NCBI RefSeq assembly: GCF_014649015.1
Contig: NZ_BMSF01000007.1
Coordinates: 350,431 to 414,430 of the forward strand
Direction: 5' to 3'
DNA: 64,000 nucleotides
Origin: Streptomyces narbonensis
GTDB taxonomy: Bacteria > Actinomycetota > Actinomycetes > Streptomycetales > Streptomycetaceae
Of the stretch, positions 15,063-23,975 are shown in pieces; within the stretch, counting starts at the first letter, position 1, and every line of letters begins with the position of its first letter. The translations under genes were made by a program, and so were the position numbers. Below the pieces are notes generated by a model, which was not told the DNA's origin, made no database searches, and saw only the letters and a program-made list of their open reading frames with translations.

Positions 15063-17026
15063 ATGGCACGCCCCGCTCGGCCCGCACGGCTCTCCCCGCC
15101 CGCCTGGCTCACGGCCGGGCTCCGGCCCGCCCCCACCCCCATCCCCTGGGCCGCCGTCGTCCGCGCGTCCGTCGCGCTCTCCGCCCCGCTCGCGGTCGGA
15201 CTCGCCACCGGGCAGCCCGCCTACGGCGCCCTCGTCTCCATGGGCGCCCTCTCCGGAGTCATCGGCGACACCGCCGACGCCTACCGGATGCGGATCTACA
15301 ACATCGCCGTGCCGCAGCTCTTCGGCGCCCTCGGCGTCACCCTCGGCACCCTCGTGTTCGGCCACGGCTGGCTCGCCGTCGCCGTCCTCACCCTCGTCGC
15401 GCTCGTCTCCGGAATGATCTCGTCGATCGGCGCCGTCGCCTCCGTGTCGGGCCTGCTGCTGCTCCTCAACTGCGTGGTCGGCGCGGGCCTCCCCATGCCG
15501 GATCCCTGGTGGAAAGCGCCCCTGCTCCTCGGCGTCGGCGGCCTCTTCGTCCTCCTCCTCACCCTCCTCGGCTGGCCCCTGCGCCGCGCCGCCCCCGAAC
15601 GCGCCGCCGTCGCCGCCACCTACCGGGCCCTCGCCGAGCTGTACGAGGTCACCGGAACCACCACCGCCTACGACGAGCAGCGGCAGGCCGTCACCGCCTC
15701 CCTCAACCAGTCATACGACCTGGTCCTCGCCCGCCGCACCCGCCAGCACGGCCGCGCACCCCACCTCGTCAGGCTGCTCTCCCAGCTCAACGTCCTCGTC
15801 CCCCTCCTCGAAGCCGCCCCCGCCGCCCATCTCCGCGCCCGGCTCGTCGGCCCGCTGTCGCCCGCGATCCCCGCCGCCGTACGCGAACTCGCCGACGCCG
15901 TCGAGGAAGGCCGCACCGGGACACCCGTACTCGATCTGCCGACCCCCGAACGGCCCGCCGAGAAGGCCGTCGACCACGCCCTGCGCCACGCGGCGGCCGT
16001 CGTCCACAAAGCCGAGCCCGACCCTTACAACGTCGACGACCGCCTCGGCCGCCCCGCCGCGCTCCGCGTCCGGGTCCGCCGGGCCTCCCGTGACGTCATG
16101 CTCTCCGAGGCGTCCTGGCGGTACGGGCTGCGCCTCGCGCTCTGCATCGGCCTCGCCCAGGCCCTCGTCTCGCTGATCGCCGTCCCCCGCTCGTACTGGG
16201 TCGCGCTCACCGTCACCTTCGTCATGAAGCCCGACTTCGGCTCGGTCTTCTCCCGGGCCGTGCTCCGCGCCTTCGGCACCGCCGCCGGCCTCGTCCTCGC
16301 CGCCCTCGTCCTCGCCGAGGTGCCAGAGGATGGTGGGACGTGCCCGTGATGATGGTGCTCGCGGCCCTCATCCCGGCCTTCTCGGCGAAGGGGTACGCCT
16401 TCCAGACCGCGGCCATCACCCCCGTCATCCTGCTGCTGTCCGACACCCTCAACCAGCAGGGCTTCGACCTCGTCCTGCCCCGCCTCTACGACTCGCTCAT
16501 CGGCTGCGCGATCGCCCTGGTCGCCGGCTATCTCCTCTGGCCCGAGTCCTGGCACACCCGCATCGGGGACCGCCTCGCGGACGCGGTCGCCGACGCCGCC
16601 GCGTACGTGGAGACCGCCTTCGCCCCCGCCCGCCCGCAGCACCACGCGACCGAGCGGCACCGGGCCCGGCGGAAGCTCTACCGGGACCTGTCGACCGTCC
16701 GCTCCGAGTTCCAGCGCGCGCTGACCGAACCGCCGCCCACCGGCCCCCTGGCCGCCGCCTGGTGGCCGCTCGTCGTCGCCGTCGAGCGGATCGTCGACGC
16801 GACGACCGCGGCCCGGATCCGCGTCGACCACGGCGCCCCGGTCCCGGACGCGTCCGAGGTCGCCGCGGTGGAGCGGGAACTGCGCGAACTGTCCGAAGGA
16901 CTGCGGTCCTCGGAGACGCTCGTGGAGGTCCACACCGAACTCCCCGGCGACGAGAGCGGAGTCCTCGCCCCGCTCCGCCAGGAGGTCCGCGCGGCCCGCG
17001 CCATCGCCGGTCCCGACCTGCGGTAA
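15063..17026 (+). pseudogene. FUSC-family membrane protein, disrupted by one frameshift
   Basis: The intact gene would encode about 654 residues of a FUSC/aromatic acid exporter-like protein: two blocks of about five to six helices, each followed by a cytoplasmic helical region. The first frame runs from ATG 15063 through AVLRAFGTAAGLVLAALVLAEVP and ends at 16349. The second block, WWDVPVMMVLAALIPAF then TAAITPVILLLSDTLNQQGF and LIGCAIALVAGYLLWPESW, continues in another frame to 17026. One missing base near 16322-16326 (GTGCCAGAGG) restores a natural VPRGWWDVP junction. It is either a real loss-of-function mutation or a base-call error. Separate initiation at 16340 is possible but would give only a C-terminal half. 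Confidence 0.82.
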
Positions 17027-17247
17027 ACCTCTCCCGAGGGGCGTACGGGAGAACTTACCGGCGGTCACGGAGCGGAACCCTCCCCACTGCCGTTACCGAA
17101 CCCCATCCGGGCGACTACGATGCGCTCGATTCCCCGAGATCCGGGGAGCGCCAAAGTCGCCAGAGCCAATCCGCCGAGTCGCTCAACCGGCCCCGGCGGG
17201 CGGGCCACTTCGCCCAGCCTCACCCCCCGCGCCCCGAGGACTCCGCC

Positions 17248-18732
17248 ATGCGCACCACCCCCCACAGCAGAGGGCTCCAGCCCAATGTCCTCGGCACCTT
17301 CGACACGATCGTGATGGCCGTGGCGGGCAGCGCGCCCGCCTACTCGCTCGCCGCGACCACCGCCGTCCTCTTCGGCGCGGTCGGCTTCGCCGGACCCGCC
17401 GCCCTGCTCTACTGCGCGATACCGATGCTCGGCATCGTCCTCGCCTACGCCCGCCTCGGCCGCATCGACGTCAACGCCGGCGCCGGCTACTCCTGGGTGG
17501 GCCGCACACTCCACCCCTTCCTCGGCTTCCTCTCCGGCTGGGCGCTCGTCATCGCCGCCACCGTCTTCATGGTGGCCGGCTCGCTGCCCGCAGGCTCCCT
17601 CACGCTCTCCCTGATCGACCCGGACCTGGCGAACCACACCCCGCTCGCGGCGGCCGTCGGCGCCGGCTGGTTCCTGATGATGCTGCTCGTCGTCCTGGGC
17701 GGCGCCCGGCTGACCGTCCGGGCCCAACTGGTCATGTCGGGCGTCGAGATGCTGATCCTCATCGGCTTCGTCCTCGCGGCCGTCCTGCACCGGGGGCACG
17801 CGACCGCCTTCGACTGGTCCTGGTTCGGCCTCGGCCAGTTCGACGGCCCCCAGGGCTTCGCGGCCGGCGCCCTCATCGCGGCCTTCTACTACTGGGGCTG
17901 GGACGTCACCAGCAACCTCAGCGAGGAGACCAGGAACAGCCGACGTACGGCGGGGCTCGCCGCACTCGTCGGCGTCGGCTTCGTCTTCGTCCTCTTCGAG
18001 GCCTTCACCGTCGCCGTGAACGTCCTGCTGACCGCCGACGAGATCCGCACGGCGGGACCCAACGTCCTCGCCGTCCTCGGCCAGGAGATCTGGCCGGGCG
18101 TCGGCGGGAAACTCCTCGTCGTGGCCGTCGTCCTGTCGACCGTCGCCACCCTGGAGACCACCCTCCTCCAGGTCACCCGCTCCCTCTTCGCGATGGGCCG
18201 CGACCGGACCCTGCCCGCCGCGCTCGGCACCGTGCACCGCCGCTGGAACACCCCGTGGGTGGCGATCGCCGCGGTCGGCGGCGCCGCGCTCCTCATGTTC
18301 GCCGCCGCCGCGGCCGCCGGCTCCGTCCAGCGGATCCTCAGCGACGCCGTCGCCGCGATCGGTCTCCAGATCGCGTTCTACTACGGACTCGCGGGCATCG
18401 CCGCCGTCGTCGCGTACAAGTCGCTCCTGCTGCGCTCCGTACGGAACCTGCTCCTCGGCGGCGTGTGGCCGCTGCTCGGCTCCGGCTTCATGCTCTGGTG
18501 CTTCGTCGAGTCCCTGGGCGAGCTCTCGACCACGGCCCTCACCATCGGCCTCGGCGGACTGCTCGTCGGCGTCGTCCCGCTGCTCGTGTACTGGCGCAAG
18601 GGCAGCGACTACTACCGCCACCCGGCCCGCCTGGACGCCGTCCGCGCGCTCGCCGCCACGCAGGACGCGGGCCCGTCGACGCCGAACGCCCGCAGGGGCA
18701 CACACGACAAGAGCTACGCCACGGACTTCTGA
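17248..18732 (+). CDS. APC-superfamily amino acid permease
   Basis: A 494-residue transporter with about twelve helices. Helix 1 carries the APC substrate-binding turn FDTIVMAVAGSAPAYSLAATTA; the cytoplasmic loop after helix 5 and the YYWGWDVTSNLSEETRNSRR segment are typical of GABA/amino-acid permeases. It should import or exchange amino acids or polyamines by proton coupling; the substrate is unassigned. ATG 17248 is preceded by GAGGA at 8 nt. It stands alone, with 221 bp upstream free of genes, and is followed 119 bp later by a hypothetical gene on the same strand. Confidence 0.88.
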   Translation: MRTTPHSRGLQPNVLGTFDTIVMAVAGSAPAYSLAATTAVLFGAVGFAGPAALLYCAIPMLGIVLAYARLGRIDVNAGAGYSWVGRTLHPFLGFLSGWALVIAATVFMVAGSLPAGSLTLSLIDPDLANHTPLAAAVGAGWFLMMLLVVLGGARLTVRAQLVMSGVEMLILIGFVLAAVLHRGHATAFDWSWFGLGQFDGPQGFAAGALIAAFYYWGWDVTSNLSEETRNSRRTAGLAALVGVGFVFVLFEAFTVAVNVLLTADEIRTAGPNVLAVLGQEIWPGVGGKLLVVAVVLSTVATLETTLLQVTRSLFAMGRDRTLPAALGTVHRRWNTPWVAIAAVGGAALLMFAAAAAAGSVQRILSDAVAAIGLQIAFYYGLAGIAAVVAYKSLLLRSVRNLLLGGVWPLLGSGFMLWCFVESLGELSTTALTIGLGGLLVGVVPLLVYWRKGSDYYRHPARLDAVRALAATQDAGPSTPNARRGTHDKSYATDF

Positions 18733-18851
18733 CAGGACGCACGAGACAGAGCACCCGACAACACCATCCACACCCTGCGACACCGTCAACACCCCGCAAG
18801 ACCCCGCAAGACCCCGCATCATCCATCGGCAGCCGAACCGAAGGAGGCCCC

Positions 18852-19853
18852 ATGGCCGTCGTACGCCGCCGCTCCACGCGCTCGGCACGCCAGGCGCGGG
18901 CGGAGCGCTTCGCGCCCGACTTCGACCCGGACTTCGGCGACCGCCCGCTCACGGAGGCGCGGCACGACATCGTGATCGGCCGCTGGCAGGGAGTCCGTGA
19001 CCTGCTCGCCGCCACGGGCGACGACTGGGCGCGCCGCACGCACCGGCTGCGGCTCCTCTCGCACGCCGCCGCCGGCAGCTCCACGGTCGAGACCTGGCGG
19101 GCGGCCGAGCCCGGCAACCCGGACGCGGCCGTGCTGCGGGCGGCGACCGAGGTCGTGCGGGTCTTCGACGCGGCCATCGCGGCCGGCCGGGGCGCCGCGG
19201 TCGAGCGGGGCCGGATCGACGCCGCGGTCGACGCCTGCCGGGGCGCGGCGGAGGCCGCGCCGGCCGACCCGATGCCGTGGGTGTCGCTGCTGTCGGTGGC
19301 GAGGCTGTACGAGGGAGGGGTGGCGCGTCGCGAACTGCGGCACTGGTTCGACGAGTTGCGGCGCCGCGACCCGTACAACACCGAGGGGCACATCCAGGTG
19401 CTGCGCTACTGGTCGGCGCGGTGGCACGGCACGCACGGCAGCATGTACGACTTCGCGCGCGACGCGGCGGGCGTGGCACCGCCCGGCTCGCCGCTGCCGG
19501 TACTCGTGCAGGTGGCCCGGGTGGAGGAGTACCGGTACATCGCGGACGGGGCACTGGGCAGGGGGCCGGTACGGGGCTTCGACCAGCACTGGAAGCACGA
19601 GCTGGCGGTGACGGAGCTGCGCCGCACGTACGCGCGGTGGATCGGCGGCAGGGACCCGGAGCGCCCGGTGGCGCCGGAAGAGGTGGGCGACCTCAACTTC
19701 CTCACACACGCGGCCTGTTACGCGGGTCAGGTGGAGATCGCCAGGGTGCTCCTTGGAATGCTGGGCGCCCGGGCGGCGTGGGTGCCGTGGGCGTACACGG
19801 GGGACCCGGAGGAGCAGTTCACGAGATTCAGGGAGGGCCTGGGGGTGGAGTGA
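18852..19853 (+). CDS. Conserved hypothetical protein, TPR-like helical
   Basis: A 333-residue soluble protein without signal peptide or membrane helices. It is predominantly helical with many Trp/Arg/Asp residues (for example LRHWFDELRRRDPYNTEGHIQ and YWSARWHGTHGSMYDFAR), reminiscent of TPR/Sel1-like repeats; no catalytic motif is visible. Streptomycete proteins of this type are annotated only as hypothetical. The ATG at 18852 is decided by an excellent AAGGAGG at 7 nt. It ends 39 nt before the convergent phoX gene. Confidence 0.78.
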   Translation: MAVVRRRSTRSARQARAERFAPDFDPDFGDRPLTEARHDIVIGRWQGVRDLLAATGDDWARRTHRLRLLSHAAAGSSTVETWRAAEPGNPDAAVLRAATEVVRVFDAAIAAGRGAAVERGRIDAAVDACRGAAEAAPADPMPWVSLLSVARLYEGGVARRELRHWFDELRRRDPYNTEGHIQVLRYWSARWHGTHGSMYDFARDAAGVAPPGSPLPVLVQVARVEEYRYIADGALGRGPVRGFDQHWKHELAVTELRRTYARWIGGRDPERPVAPEEVGDLNFLTHAACYAGQVEIARVLLGMLGARAAWVPWAYTGDPEEQFTRFREGLGVE

Positions 19854-19892
19854 GGCCATCGGCCGTCACCCCACCCCGGCCCCTGGCCGGCG

Positions 19893-21956
19893 TCAGACGC
19901 CGATGTCGCGGCCGTCCGTACGCCAGACGGAGACGACGGCCGGGCGGACGATCTTGCCGGGTCCATCGGGCCACTGAGACTTCGGGTTCTCGACGGAGGC
20001 TCCGTCGAGCTCGCCCGGGTGCTGGACCGCGACCAGGACGCGGCGGTCCTGGATGATCGGGCCGCAGGTCTCGGCGCCCTTGGGCACGGTCAGGAACTGC
20101 TTCAGCTCACCGCGCCGCTCGCCCTGCGTGGCGACGCCGAAGAGGCCGTCGTGCGAGCCGAGCTGGTTGCCGTCGGTGGAGATCCACAGGTTGCCGTGCG
20201 GGTCGAAGGCCACGTTGTCCGGGCAGGAGATCGGGGAGACCTTCTCCTTCGGGAAGCCGGCGAAGTAGGTCGCGGGGTCGTTCGGGTCGCCGGCGACGAG
20301 GAAGAGCCGCCAGGCGAACCCGTCGGAGGCCGGGTCGTCCCAGTGCTCGGCGAGCTCCAGGATCTGCCCGTGCTTGTTGAGGTTGCGCGGGTTGGCCTCG
20401 TCAGCAGGGGCGTAACCGGCCTTGCCGCGGTTGGAGTTGTTGGTGAGCGCCACGTACACCCGGCCGCTGCGCGGCGAGGGCTCGACGTCCTCGGGGCGGT
20501 CCATCTTGGTGGCGCCGACCTTGTCACCGGCGAGGCGGGTGAAGACGAAGACCTCGTCCGCGGTCATGCCGGGCACGTGCGAGACGGCGCCGTCGGGGCC
20601 GGCCGTGGCGAGCGGGATCCACTGGCCCGAGCCGTCGAACTCGCCGTCGTTCGGGAGCTTGCCGGTGCCGTCGATCTGGGCGGCCGGGGAGTCGCCGGTC
20701 AGCTTGGCGACGTAGAGGGTGCCCTCGTCGAGAAGCGTGAGGTTGTGCTCACGGGCGCTCCGGGACCCTCCCTTCTTCATCCGCTTGCTGGAGACGAACT
20801 TGTAGAAGTAGTCGAAGCGCTCGTCGTCGCCCATGTAGACGACGGGACGGCCGTCCTCGGTGAGACGGGGCTGCGCGGCCTCGTGCTTGAAGCGGCCGAG
20901 GGCGGTGCGCTTGCGGGGCGTGGAGTCGGGGTCGTACGGGTCGAGCTCGACGACCCAGCCCTGGCGGTGCACCTCGTTCGGCTCCTGGCGGAGGTCGAAC
21001 CGCTTGTCGAACCGCTCCCACTTGCGCTCGGAGGCGCCGGTGCCGACCCCGTACCGCTTGTCGGTGGCGGAGCTTCCGTAGGCGAAGTACTGGTTGAAGT
21101 TCTCCTCGCCGTGGAGGGTGGTGCCCCACGGGGTGGTGCCGCCGGCGCAGTTGTTGAGCGTGCCGAGGACGGTACGACCCTCGGGGTCGGCGGAGGTCTT
21201 GAGGAGGTCGCTGCCGGCGGCGGGGCCGGCGACCTCGAACTCGCTGGTGGTGTGGAGCCGCCGGTTGAGGTGGTGGCGGGTGACGGGCGTCAGCTTGCCG
21301 GAGCGGTGCTCCTCCTGGACGACGACGACCGAGAGGCCGTGCGCGGCCCAGGCGATCTCGACCTGCTCGCGGGTCGGGTTCTCGGAGTCGTAACCCCGGA
21401 ACATGAGCACCTCGTCGGTGTACTCGTGGTTGGCCACGAGGACCTGCCGGTGGTGCTCGCCCCGGAGCGGCAGCAGGGAGAGGAAGTCGTTGTTGTAGCC
21501 GAACTGGCCGGCCTGCGCCTTCGCCGTCTGCTTCTCGGAGTCGAAGGCGGGCGTGCCGCGGAGGATGGGCTCGCCCCACCGGATGACCACGTTCTGGGCG
21601 TAGCCGGCGGGGACGGTGACCTGGTCGGCGGTGTTGGGCGCGACGGCGGCGAAGCGGAGCCCGCGGGCACCGTCGACCTTGCCGGGCTTGCCGGGCTTGC
21701 CCGGACGCGCGACGGCCTCGGGGGCACCACCCAGGACGACGGCGCCGCCGGCGGCGGAGGCGACGGTCACGACGGCGGCGGCACGGAGGGCCGAACGGCG
21801 GGAGAGCACACCGGCTATGACGTCGCCGACGTACTCGTTGTCGCTGGTGTTGGGCACCTCGTGGAAGCAGGCGTCACCACACCGGAACCGGCAGGTGAGA
21901 GCGGAACGGCCGCCTCCGTGGGGGTTCGTGCTCAGGAGCGGCAGCAGTTTGCGCAC
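19893..21956 (-). CDS. phoX: PhoX-family alkaline phosphatase, Tat-exported
   Basis: A 687-residue secreted protein. A twin-arginine motif (SRRSALRAAAVVTVASAAGG) lies about 55 residues from the start, after a long n-region that is usual for actinobacterial PhoX. The mature part carries PhoX hallmarks: GYNNDFLSLLPL, LVANHEYTDE, NCAGGTTPWGT, HGEENFNQYF, then FTRLAGDKVGATKMDRPEDVE and DNVAFDPHGNLWISTDG. PhoX enzymes release phosphate from phosphomonoesters outside the cell and need Fe/Ca. The GTG at 21956 fits a GGAGGAGG ribosome site. A PHO box 91 bp upstream implies control by PhoP under phosphate limitation. Confidence 0.93.
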   Translation of the reverse strand: MRKLLPLLSTNPHGGGRSALTCRFRCGDACFHEVPNTSDNEYVGDVIAGVLSRRSALRAAAVVTVASAAGGAVVLGGAPEAVARPGKPGKPGKVDGARGLRFAAVAPNTADQVTVPAGYAQNVVIRWGEPILRGTPAFDSEKQTAKAQAGQFGYNNDFLSLLPLRGEHHRQVLVANHEYTDEVLMFRGYDSENPTREQVEIAWAAHGLSVVVVQEEHRSGKLTPVTRHHLNRRLHTTSEFEVAGPAAGSDLLKTSADPEGRTVLGTLNNCAGGTTPWGTTLHGEENFNQYFAYGSSATDKRYGVGTGASERKWERFDKRFDLRQEPNEVHRQGWVVELDPYDPDSTPRKRTALGRFKHEAAQPRLTEDGRPVVYMGDDERFDYFYKFVSSKRMKKGGSRSAREHNLTLLDEGTLYVAKLTGDSPAAQIDGTGKLPNDGEFDGSGQWIPLATAGPDGAVSHVPGMTADEVFVFTRLAGDKVGATKMDRPEDVEPSPRSGRVYVALTNNSNRGKAGYAPADEANPRNLNKHGQILELAEHWDDPASDGFAWRLFLVAGDPNDPATYFAGFPKEKVSPISCPDNVAFDPHGNLWISTDGNQLGSHDGLFGVATQGERRGELKQFLTVPKGAETCGPIIQDRRVLVAVQHPGELDGASVENPKSQWPDGPGKIVRPAVVSVWRTDGRDIGV

Positions 21957-22046
21957 TTCGTCCTCCTCCGGCGCACACTGCGCCGACATGGTGTCGGGAA
22001 TCCTTCGGCGGCGACGCTATGTGCGCACATCTGCACAGGGGCGGCG

Positions 22047-22068
22047 CCGGAGTGAACGCCGAATGAAT
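22047..22068 (-). promoter_or_regulatory. PHO box upstream of phoX
   Basis: Read on the minus strand the site is ATTCATTCGGC followed by GTTCACTCCGG, two 11-bp direct-repeat units. The second matches the Streptomyces PhoP consensus GTTCACC-type unit well; the first is a weaker copy. It lies 91-112 bp before the phoX start. PhoP binding is inferred from the motif. Confidence 0.75.
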
Positions 22069-22212
22069 GCGCGGCAACCGGAGGCGACCGGGTCACGGAG
22101 GAGGGAGGGGGTGGCCGCTAACCTTACGTGTCCGCCCTGGCCAGGGATGAACGTCCCGAAACGCCCAGTACGGACATTCACACTGCACCCACTCATGCGA
22201 AAGGGTTCGCCC

Positions 22213-23844
22213 ATGGGTATTCGGAGCATGCTGCGCAAGGTATTCGGCCGGGACCGCGAGGACACCCCGTCGACCTCCGTCCCGGCCCAGACGCGTGAGG
22301 CCTCGTCGGCATCGACGGACACGTCCAGGGACACGGACGCGGACACGTCGACGTCGACGGACACCGAGGATGCCGAGGCCCGCCGCGCGGCGGACGACCT
22401 GGTGGCCGCGTCCTTCGACAACCCGCAGGTGCCGAAGGCACGGAGCGGGGAGCCGGCGGACACGTCGGAGGCCGTGGACACGTCTGAGGCCGCGGGCACG
22501 GCGAAGACCTCGGACGAGTCCGCGGTCGCGGGCACGTCGGAGACGCTGAACGCCGAGGCGACGGCGGTCGAGACGCCGGAGACGGAGACGCCCGCCGAGG
22601 CGACGGCGCCCCAGACGGACACGGCTACCGAGGCGGAGGCGCCTGCCGCCACGGTCGAGGGTGAGGCCGCCGAGCCGGCTCCGCCGCTTGACGCCGAGGT
22701 AGAGGCCGAAGCCGAAGCCGGCCTGGCTGAGCCGGAGGCGGCCGTCGCGACCGACATCCCGGCGGAGGCGGCGGCTGCCGCTGAAGTCGAGCCCGAGGCG
22801 GTCGTCACCGTCGACGCTCCGGAGGAGCAGGCGGACGCCGAGGACACGGACGCGACCGCCCAGGCCACGGCGGAGCCGGAGACGGACGCTGCCGCCGAGG
22901 CAGAGCCCGTCGTGGCGGACGCCGACGACACGAACCCGGCCGAGGCCGAGGCGGTCGTCACCGTCGACGCTCCGGAGGAGCAGTCGAGCGAGGCGGAGCC
23001 CGAGGCCGCCGTCGCGGCGGACAGCCCGGCGGAGCCGGAAGCGGAGGTCGAGCCCGAGGCGGCCGTCGCCGCGGATGCTCCGGCGCAGCCGGAGACGGTC
23101 GGCGCCGAGGCGACGGTCGGCGAAGCCGACACGGACGCCGAGGCCGACACCCACACAGACACGGACGCGGACACCGACGCCGCGCCCGCGCTCCCCCTCG
23201 CCCGGCTCAAGGCCGCCGCCCCGCACCTCGCCGACGCGTACAAGGCGGCCGGGGCCGTGCTCAAGAAGCAGGGGCTCACCGGGGCGCGGGCGGCCGTGTA
23301 CCTCGTCGTGGACCGGTCCGGTTCGATGCGCGGGTACTTCAAGGACGGCTCCGTACAGCGCCTGGCCGAGCAGACCGTGGCTCTCGCCGCGCACCTGGAC
23401 GAGGCCGCCACCGTCACGACCGTGTTCTTCTCCACGGACATCGACGGCACCGTCGAGCTCGCCCCCGCCGACCTCACGCCCACCCGCGTCGAGGAGATCA
23501 ACGGCACGCTCGGCCGCCTGGGCCGCACCAACTACCACCGCGCGGTGGAGGAGGTCCTCGCCCACCACGAGAGGACCGACCCGACGCGCCCCGCCCTGGT
23601 CGTCTTCCAGACCGACGGCGCGCCCGAGTCGAAGACGGCCGCCACGCAGGCGCTCGCCGAGGCGGCCGACCGCCCGCTGCACTGGCGGTTCGTGGCCTGG
23701 GGCGAGGAGGACAACAAGGCCTTCGACTACCTTCGGAAGCTCGACGGCACGCCCCGTACCGCCACGTACTTCGCGGGCGCGACCCCGGTCGAGACGGCGC
23801 ACCCGGCGTTCTACCGCGGACTCCTCGACGGCCTGGAGTTCTGA
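22213..23844 (+). CDS. vWA-domain protein with long acidic repeat region
   Basis: A 543-residue protein. Residues ~1-30 are basic (MGIRSMLRKVFGRDRED), ~35-330 are low-complexity Ala/Glu/Asp/Thr with repeats such as VVTVDAPEEQ (twice) and EPEAAVAAD, and ~340-543 form a von Willebrand A domain. The MIDAS reads DRSGSM (DxSxS), with later T in FSTDIDGT and D in FQTDGAPES. The fold resembles the vWA domains near tellurite-resistance (Ter) proteins, suggesting a metal-dependent protein-interaction role, but no ter genes are nearby. The start at ATG 22213 was preferred to upstream codons because the conserved MGIRSML-like start follows it. Its last codons are copied into the minisatellite downstream. 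Confidence 0.84.
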   Translation: MGIRSMLRKVFGRDREDTPSTSVPAQTREASSASTDTSRDTDADTSTSTDTEDAEARRAADDLVAASFDNPQVPKARSGEPADTSEAVDTSEAAGTAKTSDESAVAGTSETLNAEATAVETPETETPAEATAPQTDTATEAEAPAATVEGEAAEPAPPLDAEVEAEAEAGLAEPEAAVATDIPAEAAAAAEVEPEAVVTVDAPEEQADAEDTDATAQATAEPETDAAAEAEPVVADADDTNPAEAEAVVTVDAPEEQSSEAEPEAAVAADSPAEPEAEVEPEAAVAADAPAQPETVGAEATVGEADTDAEADTHTDTDADTDAAPALPLARLKAAAPHLADAYKAAGAVLKKQGLTGARAAVYLVVDRSGSMRGYFKDGSVQRLAEQTVALAAHLDEAATVTTVFFSTDIDGTVELAPADLTPTRVEEINGTLGRLGRTNYHRAVEEVLAHHERTDPTRPALVVFQTDGAPESKTAATQALAEAADRPLHWRFVAWGEEDNKAFDYLRKLDGTPRTATYFAGATPVETAHPAFYRGLLDGLEF

Positions 23845-23975
23845 CGACCTGGGGTCCTGACAGCCTGGGGTCCTGACAGCCTGGGGTCCTGACGACCTGG
23901 GGTCCTGACGACCTGGGGTCCTGACGACCTGGAGTTCTGACGACCTGGGGTCCTGACGGCCTGGGGTTCTAGGAG
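23832..23975. repeat. Nine-copy 16-bp minisatellite seeded by a stop codon
   Basis: Nine tandem copies of CCTGGRGTYCTGACRR, period 16. The first copy is the last codons and stop of the vWA gene (LEF stop); the last one contains the stop codon of the opposing histidine kinase gene at 23969. Two variants, GAGTTC and GGGTCC, alternate unevenly. Each unit carries a stop in the vWA frame. Confidence 0.9.

Noticed and set aside
16340..17026. Independent gene for the C-terminal half of the FUSC protein
   Set aside because: It has no ribosome site of its own and begins inside a transmembrane block, so a frameshifted single gene is the simpler reading.
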